Assembly (NCBI RefSeq): GCF_032118995.1
Contig: NC_092654.1
Span: forward strand, 1,178,001 to 1,242,000
Length of the DNA stretch: 64,000 bases
DNA from: Asterias amurensis
Lineage: Eukaryota; Echinodermata; Asteroidea; Forcipulatida; Asteriidae
Direction: 5' to 3'
The notes under the pieces are model-generated. The model saw only the letters and a list, made by a program, of their open reading frames with translations. It ran no database searches and was not told the DNA's origin. Position 1 is the first letter of the stretch, and the number at the start of each line of letters is the position of its first letter. Shown here piece by piece: positions 34,173 through 49,100 of the stretch. The position numbers and the translations under genes are program-made.

Positions 34173-37100
34173 TAACAACAAATTCTAACATAGCGAATTT
34201 TACAATAACCATATCAATGCACCTTACATTAGTGCCCTGGGGCCAATTTCATAGAGCTGCTTAAGCAAAAAAATTGCTTAAGCACGAAAATAGCTCGCTT
34301 ATTTTGTACATGTTACTGGGCAAAATTTCATGCCACATACATTGCTTGTGACTGGTATTTAGCTGTTGTTTACTTAGCATAACAATTGAGTGGAGTCTTG
34401 GCCGGTAATCTGATTTTACTAAGCAAGGATTTTTTCGCTTAAGCAAAATTTTGTGCTTAAGCAGCTCTATGAAATTGGGCCCTGGTCATAGGGCCAATAA
34501 CATCCCTTAAATTTTCCTCAGCTCCCTGGGGAGTATACAGCCCGACCCGTCGTGGCGTTCCTATGGCTTTTTCATACACAATATCAACCTCTACCCTCGC
34601 AGGTACCCATTTTATGTTGTCATTTAACTTTTGAGAAAGACTGCGCTAGGCTCGAAACATCAGGCCAGTACTTGCATTTATATCATCTGTCCTTTTGGTG
34701 GTAAGCATTTTGCAACAGTTTATTCTATTTCCTTGTATGAATAATCTTCCTGTGCATATTCACCACGCTAATTCTTTACAATGTTTTCAGTCCTTGTTGA
34801 AAACTCCTTTTTTTGTAATTTGCTTATTTGTATCTTGTATCTTTCTCTCATTGTATATTTTATTGTTCTCTTTATGCGCATTAGTCTAGTTATTGTTGTT
34901 ATTATGGGTGGCACGGCTGGCTTGTGCTTAAAACGCTCGCCTCTCACCAAGGTGACCCCGGTTCGATTCCTGGTCGGGGCCATATGTGAGTTGTCGGGGC
35001 CATATGTGAGTTGAGTTGTGCGTTAGTTCTCTGCTGTGCCACGAGGGTTTTCTAGACCATCCGGTTTTCAAGACCATCCAGTTTTCCTCCCCTTGTGAAA
35101 AATCAAATCAAACACTTTTGATCTCTGGCTGTGCTCCGTGGTCATAATGGGTATGATGTGGCTGGCAGCTGAATGCGCCCTTGCATGCCTGCTTCTCGAA
35201 CACGTTGTAGCCGCTTCCTTCGCAATGCAGTTCTAGCTGCGAGTAAGGACGATTAGCTCCCGAAATTATAAATTATGACTGATCTACATGTACTTACTTG
35301 CATTTTGGTCTCCCATCTTTGAGTTTTGTACAAGTGCCACCATTCTGGCAGACGATATCAACGCAGGGTGCTGTAAAAGCAGAGGACAATTAAAGAAACT
35401 CGTTATACAATCAAAGACGAATTACGCTTTAAATTATTGATGGGAACCCGCTGCATAGTACAGGATTCAAACAGGGCTCAATTTCATGGCTCTGCTTACC
35501 ACCAAATTCTGGGCTTACGATCACCAATCTCTGCTTACTGTGCAAGCACCGAATTGCTGCGCAAGTTCTGTAAGCAAAGAGTGCATAGTAACAAGTTCCT
35601 GCTTACCTGTGAAATAGGTTTGCGTAAGCTAAGGGCCCAATTTCATAGTGCTGCTTCAGAATAAGTTTACCAGCCAAAATACCATCTCACATGTACAATT
35701 TGTGACTGGTATCTTGCTCATTTCTGTTAAGCAGATAACTCATAAGTAATGTTTTCTTCTTAAGCAGCTCCATGAAATTGGGCTCAGATATCCCTGCTTC
35801 GGTAAGCGCCAATTCTTCGCTTATGGCAATCAGAAGCATGAAATTGGGCTTAGATGTTACGGTGCCCTATAGGGTTGGATGTACTCACATGGTGTGCTAG
35901 GTATTATTACACACTCTGCATTGGTCATCATGTACCCCTCGGTACAGTTACAGGAGTAGCCCGCTGAAGACTTCAGACACAACTGATGATTTCGATCATC
36001 GCATGGGTCGGACTGACATGGGTCTACGATGTCTACAGTACAAAAGAAATAGTGATCATTCTTTGGAGCTGCGCTATACAAGAGTCAATAAGGCCAAGTA
36101 AAAAAAGAAACATGTTAAGCGTCCCCGCTCGCTTCCTTTTAAAGGCCGCCTCCTTTTTCTTCATTCTTTTTTTTTCTTCTTTTTTATGCACATTTTTTTA
36201 TTTATTTACATTTTTTACTGAAACAGGTTATTTTAAACGATCTCAGCTAAAATAATCTATATGTCTTGTCTGAATGTCTTGACCAAAATGTTTCATATAT
36301 GTATTGTGTATTTGAGCAGTAGAAAAAACAATGAATATTTGACATTTTAAAAAGAATGGTGGCCATCTTGAAATAAAAAATAAAAAATAAAAAGCCCCTC
36401 CTCCTTCCTTTTTTTGAGAAACCCGGACGCTAAACATGTTTTCTTTTTTTACTCGTCTTAATACCGTTCCTCATGTGTTCTTAAAATATTTGTTGCACCA
36501 GTATTTTTCTTCAAAAATTTAGCCAAAACACTTTCCCGAACACCCTAACTCACCCTTTGCTTGTTTCTGCTTTTGTACAAGAACGATATCGGAGGATGAC
36601 GACAGCCCCTCGACTAGGTACCTCACTGAGTCTGCTTCTTCGTCAGTCCGTCCGAACTTGTTGACCTTAAAGATCTTCTTGGACGGCTCTGTTGTGCCAT
36701 AAATCCAATCCTCAAAGACGTCGATGGCAAAGGGTCGTTCTGAATCTGTCAATAAAAATCATTCACTTAGAAATTATTTGATCAATTTGTGGTGAACTCC
36801 GATCGGATGTAAGCATCGGTGGATGATGGAGATGTGCTTTGGGGTCTAATTTAGCGCATAAAATGACTAGCAGCAGCCACAGGCTGGTCAGTCATTCAAT
36901 TCATTATTAACAAATTATGCAACATCCCTGTTGTGTCAACTTGCACACTGTTACGACAATTTGTGGTTCTATCAATTTTTTATGTTGATACAACAATTTG
37001 TAATGAGACAAATTTTTATATTGACACAAAAGTTTGTACTGACACAATATTTTTATATTGACACAATAATTTGTAGTGGAACATTATTTTAATGATAATT

Positions 37101-40100
37101 AACCATTTTTGTATAGCGCATAACACATAGTAATAAAACATGTCACTAAGCGCTCTTGAGAAAAACACAACCGAATACAAAGACAAGATGTACTAGGTAA
37201 CAAACAAAATGGATGAATTAAATGTAAAATAAGTGCGTCTTTAAAGCAATCTTAAACTTAACAATGGAGTTAATGTTTTTTAGATGTTTGGGAGATTGTT
37301 CTATAAAGTTTTACATTGTCACGACAAATATATAATGAGAAGACATTTTTATACTGATATGACAATTTGTAGTGCTACAACAATTTTATACAGATTTTAT
37401 ACCGCAAACCTTACCATATCGTATTTCCACCATACAAAGTATCAAATCCTACTTTTTTACCTGTTTGGAAGCGAATGACAACCTTTTTATTGTCTCCATT
37501 AAGATCCGCCATCTCTATCCTGGCAGCCTTGGAATCAGCCCAGTACAGCTTATCGTGGACGTAATCTATCGCCAGACCAGTCGGGTACTGCAGATCGTTG
37601 CTCACAATGACCATTCGATTCACTCCATCCATGTCAATACGAGAGATTCGAGGGCGCTGACCGATCTCGGTCCAAAAAATCCAACTATGGACAGGATGGA
37701 GACAGGAACAAAATCGTAAAGCAAATCATTACTTTCAAGAAATGTTAAGTCCCCACCCAATAAAACATAAAAACAAAAATAAGAGTAAAACAAGAGGGAA
37801 ATAGACTTTTGGGATGGCAACCAAGGCCAGGGCGAAAATGAGAAGAGGCCAACAGGGGAGAAACAAAAATTGACAGAAAGAGCAAAACATAGAGATAAAC
37901 TGCATCAGTTACTGACTGGGGATCATCATACCTGTTACTGGGGTGTGCCACGATTGCATGTGGCTGACGAAGCTGAGTGCCTACCAGCGTTAACTGGTTC
38001 CTGCCATTCTCCTGGGCTACATTGATGGTGTTCCTCGTTGCGTCTACCCAGTAGATCTTGGAGGTGACCCAGTCAACAGCGATACCTCGCGGATCTGTTA
38101 AGCCACTGACCTGAAGAAAAAAAATCACAATATGATGGAAAGGACTTTGAGATAAATTTTGAATCACCTCAACAACAAAAGTATGCTTAAACTTGAGCAT
38201 TGCAAAAAAAAAAAAAAAACGATACGAATCAAAGGTTTGCATGGTGGAAGGATAATAAGAAATATTTTGCTGTGAAACCATGTAGATAAATCTCTTTTGC
38301 ATTAAAGTGGTTCTGTGAGAAATCAGCAGACTCAACGTTTCCGACAGTGAACTTTCTATCAGGGAGAGTATACTGTCCAAAACGTTTAGTCATTCAGTAC
38401 TCATCAGAACCAGTTCAGTCAGTTCAGAACCACCATCCCTCAAAAGAGAAGCCAAAAAAGTAAGTTTCAGTTTTAGGTGTTGGAGGAAAACCCAAGGAAA
38501 AGTATTCCAGGGAAAACCCATGCAATCAGGTACAGCCTGAAAACTCAATCCAGGGCCCTCGGCAGGATTCGAACCAGAGTCCCAGAGAGGTGGTAGGCAT
38601 GGCAAGATACCAATACGCCAACCAGAATGCACTTACAATCGTCTGTTGCACAGCTTGTCTACGCTTGCGGCCTCCGCTTCGATCCACCACAACCGTTACC
38701 CTGCTGATGTTACCGCTCGCAGAGTCTACCATGAAGACGGTCTGTGTGGAGTAGATGAAGTCCAAGGCATCGATCTGGGCACCATCCGCGCTCCTATACT
38801 CCACGGTGTAGCTATTCAGGTTGGGATCGAGGCGTTGGAGCTGACCATTGTCCGGTATCAAGAGGAAGTCAGGAGGTCCTGTGCGAAGGAAAGTAAATGA
38901 ACAAAATAGGATTTGAAACTTTGCATCGTTAAGAGAGGTTTGCAGTAGCACCATTAGTAAATCTCTTTAGAGTAGTGTTGCTTCTGAAAAGAAGCGGTGG
39001 TGGAAAAAAAGAAAATGAAGAAATGAACGTAACAAACTACTACAAAACCCAATAAACTACTGCATTTTCACATTTCTTAGAAAAGCTCTTGCTTTTTTAA
39101 CAAGTCCTCCTAACTCCTTGTTTCTGTTAATTCACATGCAACTAGATGAACGAAACCTTTTTAAACCTGTGTGAACTGATCATTTCAGTTTTCATTGTGT
39201 TTTAAACCGACAAAACACAATAAAGTAAAAGATTAATTTACAAACAAATTGAAGTTGGTTCCCTAAAGAGTTTTTGCACAATTTAGAATGGCTAATTATA
39301 GAAGTTCAAACATGCATCCTAACGACCAATGATCGCTTTAGACCAGGGCAAAGGCAGGAAGAGAGTCATGGGTTTGAATCCTGTCAGAGTAGCCGGTGGA
39401 CTTACCCTCTGCCTTGCACTAATTGAAGTTGATTTACTGCAAGAGTTTTTGCACAATTTAGAATGGCTAATTATAGATTTCAAACATGTATCCAACCACC
39501 AATGATCGCTTTAGACCAGGGCAAAGGCAGGGTCATGGGTTTGAATCCTGTCAGGGTAGCCGGTGGACTTACCCTCTGCCTTGCATGTAAAGCTATGCAG
39601 ACCGGATCTATCCTGTATGTATCCTTCAAAACATTCACAAGAATAAGTTCCCTTCAAGTTCTCACAGAGTTGAGAGCATATCCCAGGCTCCTCACACTCA
39701 TCAATATCTGCAAAAACAAAAATAACAGAAATGAAAATAAACCACTGGAATCTGGAACAAGACTGCAAGAGAGGGCTATAGATTGGTTTTTGTCAATGTA
39801 GTGACGTTTTAAAGGCAAAAATGTCAAGAAAGATACAATAAAAGTCACTTGCGAAAGTTTCAGCTGAACGTGGTTTTTTACTTTCTGAGAAAATAATAAT
39901 AATATCAAAGTCTTATTCAGTGCACGTATCTACAAGGTACTCAAGGCGCAGAGTATATACAACCTTTCAGAATGATAGATTATTGAAGTGATGAATTCTG
40001 AGACCCAACTATTTAGCACCTTATAAGGGTGCCACAAGGTGCTACGGTGCATACAGCAGCCACAGCCAGGAACACCGGGGCGAACCCCTTCTCTTTTTGA

Positions 40101-43100
40101 TAAGATTACTGGGTTCTTTTACATGCGTTACTCAACACATGGGACCAACGGCTTTACGTCCCATCCGAAGGACGAAGCAATGGTAAAGTCTCTTGCTTAA
40201 GGACACAGGTGAAAACAGCAAAAAACTGTCACAGTCTTTTCATGCTGCATCCATCCATGTTTAGCGAGGGTGACAGCTGTTACCAACCGTATCTCTGGCC
40301 CCAGCATTCGATACAGATGGAAAGTTTGATCGGACTTACCGTAGCAAGTGACGCCATCGTTCTGGAGACCGTAGCCTTCATCACAATGAGGTGTGCAGTT
40401 GGCGGCATCACCAGTGCAATTGGTGCCTGTAATCAGGGAGTTACCACATAAGAAAATATTTATCTTAAGGAAGAATGTTGGGCCGTGTTCGAAACGGCGA
40501 CTTCAACTACAGCTACAGCTAGATAAAAAAATTAGGTAGACGAGCGCGATCTAGCCATAGCTTTAGCCGAAGACGGTCTTACATTTCATAAACCACACAA
40601 ACACAGATCCTTTTCATTTTATTGGTCCTGTGTCATCCAATATTATGCCATGTATTTTCTGCCGTGATTCTCCAACATTGGATAGATCCACTTGGTTGAA
40701 ATACTCACAACAAACAAAAATAAAAGTAGATACTGAAAATTTGATTAATTAACTTTGGGAGATAAACTAAAAACAGACAGCGAAAATAATTATATACACA
40801 TCAAAATTCGTTTTGAATACAGACACGAGATCAAATGGTGGACTGACACGAGAACATTACACTCAGTGTACTGTTTTCAAAGGTTAAAAATTGTGTTTTT
40901 TTTAAATTGTCACAACTCACGTGGGATGCAGTCTGCCTCGTCCGAACCATCCCCACAATCGTCAGATCGGTCACAGACCTTGGCCAGTGAAATACATTGC
41001 CTGTTTCCGCACTTGAACTCTTCAGCATTGCACAGGACGGGAGCACCTAAACAACAACATCATCATCAATCAATCAATCAATCAATCGTAGCATTTTTAA
41101 GGCACCATATAGGGCTTTCTGGGTAGTCCATAAATAACTTACATTCCTCATCGCTGTTGTCGCCACAGTTATCATGTCCATCACACACCAACGAGGGATA
41201 GATGCAGATATGATTACGACACTGAAATCTATTTCGAGAACAGGACATGTTGGCTGGAATAAAAAAAACAGACAAATGTTTAGATAAAAAATCAATTAAT
41301 ATTTTCATAAGGGAAACTGACTTGGTAGATTATAGTTCAATTTATGCGGTAACGCTTTTCAGATTCAAATTTTGAGGCATAAAAAGTTATTTTTTTTACA
41401 TAACCACATGCTTCAAAATTAAAAATGTTTCTCAAAATGCTTTATACTATCGAAAGCTGCTGCACATCTTTCTAACCAAAGGGTTTCATTGCCATTAATT
41501 TTAAAAGTGAATACCAAACGTATACCGTCCATCCAATGTTGATTCACATGAAGTGTGAGACAGCCATTAGACTAGCCAGATAGTCCACTGATTTATCATC
41601 ACAAATGTGAGACAGCTATTAGACTAGCCACATAGTCCAATGATTTCTTACCACAAATGTGAGACAGCTCTTAGACTGGCCAAACAGTCCAACGACTTCT
41701 CAACACAAATTAATGCGAGACAGCCTTTAGACTAGCCTAATTTAGTCCAATAACTTCTTACCACAAATGTGAGACAGTCTTTAGACTGGCCACATAGTCC
41801 ACGTATTTCTCACCAAAAAGTGAGACAGCCTTTAGACTGGCCACATAGTCAACTTATTTCTCACCATAAAATGAGACAGCCTTTAGACTGGCCACATAGT
41901 CCACTTATTTCTTACCACAAAGACCAGGATCTTCATCAGAGTTATCACCGCAGTCGTCTTCTCCGTCACAGCGCCACTGTTTAGGGACGCACTGCGTATT
42001 GTTACACGGAAACTCAGACTCAGATATGCATTTCCTTTCCTTACCTTTAAATCGACAACAACAAAATTAATTAATTTGGTTTTACCGAACCTGTATCTGC
42101 TTTATAGCAATATTTTTTTGTGTTTCAAGCCTACTTGTCATGCCAAAGTAATAACAGGACACAGTCATCGCAATGTGAAAGACATGACCTTTTTCACTGG
42201 TAACCTGTGTCTGCTAAGCCATATTTGTCTGTGCTAAGCAATTTTTGACACATACCAGTTGGACGAGATTAGGCCGGGAAAAAAAGAAGGATACCAGTCA
42301 CATATATTACATGTGGGAATTGTCATTGACTTGTTACTGTATTATGCTAAGCATAATTTTCTTGTGCTTGGCTACTTTTTTTCTGCTTAAGCAGCTCTAT
42401 AAAATTGGGCCCTCGCTTTGAGCCCAATTTCATAAAGCCTGTAAGCACAAAAACTTGCTTAGCACAGAACAGTATGGCTTAGTAGAAACAGGTTACCAGC
42501 CCAAATTACTTAAGTTGTGGCTGGTGCCAGACTCAATTTTTGCTGAGCAAAGAAATTTGTTAACCATTATTTTCTGCTTAACAGCTTTATGAAATTTGAT
42601 CCCGATACTTACAGCCGTTCTCATCTGACCCGTCATTGCAGTCTCTATCACCGTCGCAGTGCCATCGGTTCCAGATGCACTGGTTATTTTCACACTTAAA
42701 CTCATTCGGTGTGCACTGGATAGAATCTGCAAAATCATCAATCATTCAAATCAATCAAAGCAAAATCAGCAAATCATTGCACATTGATTTAATAGTAACT
42801 GACACTAGTTTCAGACAGGCGCACCAGTGTCACGCCGAACCAAATTCTCAAATAATTACATGAAAAGTTTAACGTCTGAAAAAATTAGGAGTGTCTGGAC
42901 GCACTAGCAGTCGGAAGATCCCCTGTTGCAGTTGTTCAGAACAAATAGCGTCCCTCTAAATCTACTTAATTCGGCGCGACTCTGGCGCGGGTGCAAGAGA
43001 GGTTTTTATAAGTGCCCTGTTCATAAGGTCATATCATTCATTTCATCTTTCTCAGCTCCCTGGGAATTACACAGCCCTGAGCTGCCACGGGGCTCCAGTG

Positions 43101-46100
43101 GCTTTTTCATACACAAAACAAACTCTACCCTCGCAGGTACCCGTTTATTGTGACACGCTACAAGTAGTTTTTAGAATCCAACGTACCGCAAACTGCCTGG
43201 TTTTCATCAGAACCATCAGCACAGTTCAGTTCACCATTGCACTTCCATTCCTGAGGGATACACTCGTTGTTGTCGCAGGTGAACTGGTTGGTGGTGCAAG
43301 TGAACTCTAAGGAAGGGCAAGCGGGCCACAGGAAATAAAACAAAAAAAAATCATCAGAAACTGTATCTCAGTTCGGGTTGGACCACTTTTGAATTCCCAA
43401 ATAGATTTTTTTTAAATGTGGAATAGCTTGTTGAGAACACAACCTGCTCAGATTTACAATATTTCAATTAATAATAATAAGTATTAATATAGCTTCTTTA
43501 ACAAGATCAAAATGCTTCACAACGAACTTATAACAGAAACTACGGCAGAAGCTAGACAGAAATAGAAGCGAGGAAGGAATTGAGAAGTTGTTTGAATGTC
43601 TGAAAGAACAGAGAGTCTCTGATGTCAACAGGGAGTTTGTTTCATTCCCTGGGGCTGACTATGGTTTTAGATATGCTATCATATAGCAGGGTAGCATAGC
43701 TTATATATCATTTGAAACCCTGCATGTACGATAACATGGATGTAGGACAATGAAGCAGACAAGTGTGATGCAAGGCCGGCAAATAAAGCTGACACATTAC
43801 ACCTTGGTTATGAATACGAGTCGAGGACCTGGGCTCTGAAGTTTTTAACAAAGACAGATAGCTTATATATCATTTGGCACTGTGCAAATCTTATTAATGG
43901 GTCACAGAGTAGGAGGGATAATTTATCTAAAAATGATCCACTGACCACAGTTATTTTCGTCTGACCCATCCTGGCAATCATCGTCGGCATCGCATCGCCA
44001 ATTTAGAGGGACACAACGATAGTTCAGACACTGGAATTGATCGGCAGCACACGTCAGTTTACCTGTGAATGGGGGGGGGGGGAGATGAAAGGAGATGTCT
44101 TGAGAACGTTTATCACTCACAATGTTCACTTTTAAAATCCCAATTAAGTTTCCATGCCCTCTGCAAGGTTTTAAAGGGAAGGTATACATTTGGTAATCAC
44201 TCTTAAAATTAACGGCAATAACAACTTTTGGTTAGACGCCTACAGTAGCTTTGATGTTGTAAAGCATTTAATGAAGCATTTCACTTTAAAGTAATGTGGT
44301 TAGGTAAACAAGATAGCAGTTTTTCAAAATTTGAATCTGAGAAGCGTCACTGAGATTTGGTTATTCCTTTTAGGGAAAATTTTATATGGGATTTGAGGCA
44401 TTGCATGATGAGGTACATATGCAGCATCACCATGATTATGTTCTTTTGAGAACTCGTCTTGCTACAAACTCTACTACCCCTGAATAGATTTTTCGGAGTT
44501 CAGTAGAACTGTCCTGCTCTTTAAGTACTACCAGGGCCGAAGGTAGAAAATCGGCCAGGACTACTCCTTTTGCTACTACTCACTATTAATTTCACTGGCT
44601 GAATGAGTTTTTAGTGGACAATTTTAAAGGCCCTAAACATATTTGCAGCAGTAGCTTACCGCAGTCAATTTCATCTGAATTGTCACCGCAGTCGTTTTCT
44701 CCGTCACAGAGCCATCGATCAGGAATGCAGTGGGAATTATTACATGTGAAGTGATTCTCTGGGCACGTCCTGGCTTCTGAGTAATCAAAAACAAAAAACA
44801 GAAAAAATAAATGTTAAAAAATTAAATAATATTCTTTATCCCAATGCAAAAGTATCGTTGCGGTACCCGCTGCCAACACTAAGGATAAAACTGCCTAGAG
44901 CTACTGGGCTAGCTTGATGGTCTAGTGGTAAGACATCTGCTCTAGCAATGCAAAGGTCGTGGGCCTGAATCCCACACGAGTGATTTTTATTTTCACAGTT
45001 AGACTTCTAGTTCACCATCCAGTTCGTAAAAATACTATGATCCAAAAGTCAAGAATTTTTTTATTTATTTTTTTATTTACATTTTTTTTTTTTTTTTTAC
45101 ATATATATTTTTTTTTTTTTTGGGGGGGGGGGGTTTAGAGAGTAAGTTACTACAGCCCTGTTCCAACAATCATCATCATTTTTTGAGAGTGACTTTTTTT
45201 GGAGGGATAACAGAAATGTGTTAACAAAAATTAAATAAACGGCCCGTCCTTACCGCAAGTATCTGGCTCATCGCTCCTGTCTCCACAATCATCATCACCG
45301 TCACACTTCCAGACTTCAGGGATGCAGTGGACGTTAAGACAAGAGAATTGCCCCTCACGACAAGTAGGTGTAGCTGATAAAGAAACAACAATGTATTCAA
45401 GTTAGTAGAGTAGTTTAAAAAGTTTATGCTCCTTCAAGCATAAGAGGTTCATCTTTCAGACCTGGAGTTACACGGTGGAAACGGAGGCAGTGGCGTCTGT
45501 TGACCTGGTCTTAGCTTCAAAAGTTTCCCATAGACTTTAAGATTTTCCAATGAAAGTGGCATCAAAGTTTGTATATCTTACTCCGACAAAGATTTATCAG
45601 AAATACCTTCTACTTTAAAATAAATTTCCTGGAGACCTGAAAAGTCATAAGACGTAAGACAAAGAAACATGATTACTTTCCAAAAAGAAGAAATTACATT
45701 GCTCGCACAAGTTTAAAAGCACCACAAATATCAAAAAAATTTAAAAGTTTCAAAATGTAGATACATTTAATAATGCACTAGAAACAATGCACAAGGATTT
45801 AAGAATAAAATGAAGACTTACGGCAATCTTGTTCGTCTTCACCGTTGGGACAATGCTCGAAGCTATCACAGCGGAATGACAGTGGAATACAGCGACTACT
45901 GTTGTGACATTTCCACTGGCTCGGCATACATGTGTGTCGCTCTGTACAAATACACAAGGGATTAAATCAAGCATTATTCCAAGGGTAATTTGACCACCTT
46001 TTGTCTCTTTGACAGTTTTGTGAACAAAAATCCCGTTGAAGAGGCTTTTGAGGAGCGTTCGAGGAGTCCCCACTTGCTGGTCCTTTTCCAGGCTGAAGAT

Positions 46101-49100
46101 TGCGCAAAGTGGCCAAATAAGTTTGATATTCTGATACAGGGATATGAAAGGCAGAGTCAGGTACACATTTTGTCTCTCTGCTAGCATGCCTAATGGGAGA
46201 CTTTGAGGCGCTAGATGGCAACAGACTTACCAAGTATATTTCCATTGTTGACGTAGTTCTGAGCATGCGAACATTACCGAGAACAATGGATTTTACCTGG
46301 TAAGTCTGCTGCCACCAAGCGTCCAAAAAGTCTCCCATTCAGGAGTTACATGTATTGTCAAACCAGGCATGATATTTGGCCCTTGGAAAAAAAGTAAGAA
46401 AATTGTATAAAGTACAAGGGCTGCACTACATGTACACATGGTAGTAGATGCTTTAATACACTTCAGGCTGTTTTAATCACAATTTTGCTTTTTTCTTCTT
46501 CGTAGGGGCTTGATTGGAAATCAAGACTAAATTAGGGAGACTTACCACAACTGAGTTCATCAGACGCATCCATGCAGTCGTTCTCCCCGTCGCAAACATA
46601 GGACGGGTTGATACAATCTTTATTCTCTTCAGTGGAATTGGCACATTGGAATTGGCCAACCACACAGTAGAACGGACCTTTACAATTAACAATGAATTGG
46701 AAAATTACATATTAATCATGAATACTGCCAGGGTCAGAGGTTAAAGATAGGGCTATGGTAAGACTATGGGATAAGAAATAGGTTAGGGTAAGGGGTAAGG
46801 GGTAAGGGGTAAGGGGTAAGGGGTAAGGGGTAAGGGGTAAGGGGTAAGGGGTAAGGGGTAAGGGGTAAGGGGTAAGGGGTAAGGGGTAAGGGGGTAAGGA
46901 GTAAGGGGTAAGGGGTTAGGGGTAAGGGGTAAGGGGTTAGGGGTTAGGGGTTAGGGGTTAGGGGTTAGGGGTTAGGGGTTAGGGGTTAGGGGTTAGGGGT
47001 TAGGGGTTAGGGGTTAGGGGTTAGGGGTTAGGGGTTAGGGGTTAGGGGTTAGGGGTTAGGGGTTAGGGGTTAGGGGGAAAGAGATAGTGTTAGGGCAAGG
47101 GCAAGGGTTAGATAAAGGGTACGGTATTAAGGGGTCTAGGGATAAGGCTAGGGTAAACGGGCTATAATAATCAATAATAACAATAATTGGGGAGCTAATC
47201 ATCCTCTTGCAGCTAAGAGCTGAATTGTGAAGGACGCGGCTACAACGAGTTCAAGAAGCAGCCATGCAAGGGCACCTCTGGCAGCCAGCCACGTCAACCC
47301 ATTATGACCACGGAGCACAGCTAAAATCGATTTGATTGATTTGTTTGATTTTTCCTGAGGGAGGAAATTCGGACAGTCTGGAAAACCCTCGTGGCACAGC
47401 AGAGAACCACGCACAACACAACTCACATATATGGCCCTGGCCGGGAATCGAACCGGGGTCACCTTGGTGAGAGGCGAGCACTATACACACAAGCCAACCA
47501 TGCTACCCAAAGGGTGTGGGTAACAGTAAGGGCTACCAGTAGGGAGCTTTTTTGTTCAAACTCTAGTACCGCAGTTTGAATCATCTCCTTGCCTATAAAC
47601 TAAACCCACTTACGGCAGTCTTCTGGTTCATCAGAGTTATCCCCGCAATCGTCTTGTCCATCACAGCGCCACCAGAACGGGATGCACTTGTCATTGTTAC
47701 AGATGAACTGACTAGAGGTACAGTTAGAGACACACGTCATCTCATCGGGGGACAGGTTAAAGTTGTTCGGGCAGGCGCAGGTGCGACCACTGCGATCGTT
47801 GAGAAGACAGAGGTTGCTGCAGCCGCCGTTCTTGTACTTGCATGGGTTGAACATGGCTGAAAGGAGACAGAGGGGACGTCTTGATTGTTTCTCTCTGATA
47901 AGCCAAAGACTAGCTCTCGATTTAAAGAATGAGTGGAAGGGTTTTCTAGGGACACAAAGAGTACTACAGACCAAGGGGATATATTGATACGACGTAATCA
48001 TCCTATCAATGCAGAGCTGTAAAAGAGCCGGTGTGGTCTTGACGATTCGAACAGTACACGCCTTTCTTAATATTTATGCATGAGTACATCACAATTCTAA
48101 CCCAAAACGAGGCCATAGGTGCAGCCACTGCAAGTGGTGGCAGACGTGCGCCTATAGCCTCATTTTGGTTAAGAATTATGACGTCATGCATGAATATTAA
48201 GAGAGGCGTATAGTCTGCTCGTCATCAAGAGAGAAAAAGAAGTATACTGTTCAAAACGTTGAGACCACACCGGCTATTTTCAGAACCGACACTCCTCCAA
48301 AAGGCATTCCATACATCGTTGTACCCGCGAGACTACTATTCACAGTTCATTGTTATCTTACACCACAATAGGTCGGTCAACTTGCTGGTAATCAGTACCA
48401 TAGTAAGAGGGTTAACAATCATACCTGGTGGCTGCCGGAGTGGATGGTAAACGTGGATGTCCATTGGTCGATGCACTGTCGTCACCAGGGTGGTTCGATT
48501 CTTCCCGGTGTACTTATCAGCTCTGACTACGGTCTTATTCTCCCAGTCCGTCCACAGGAGCCAGTCCTCAAACAATGAGATGGCAAAGATGTGAGGGATG
48601 CCCTGGCTGATAACCACTTGTCTGAATGGAGAAGGAAAGAAGAAATTCATCACAATCTTGGTCGTGTTCCCTGTATCCAGTAACAGTAATGAATGCTAAT
48701 AATCATTGTACAACAAAGGAACCAAACTAATTACCCTTCAAGCCTTGGTTTGGTTAAATTGAGTTGAATGGGTGAAAATAAAGACGGCAGCACAACGATA
48801 GAAAGGTCTATTTCATATATTAACTACACTTGAAAATAAGTTATAATGTCTTGGACAAAGGCCCAATTTCAAAAAGCATTAAAGCACAATTACTTGCTTA
48901 GCAAAACAAAAAAAGTTTGCTGCTTATCAAAATAAAGATACCAGCCAGAACCATAAAGTTACCATTACAACGACTGGTACCCTGGTAATTTCTTGCTGCT
49001 TAACAGCTTTCTGAAATTGGGCCCAGGTCAACTAAATTGGAAGGAAAGGAAACTGCACCTGTTTGTTCCGTCCCATTCCACAAACTCAACCCTGTCCATG

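Noticed and set aside
41769..41984. Plus-strand frame with [10 protein letters not shown] repeats
   Set aside because: It is the antisense of the 52-bp intronic repeat and an LDLa exon.
46783..47073. True telomere or chromosome end
   Set aside because: The repeat is a 7-mer, not TTAGGG, and lies between two in-phase LRP1 exons.
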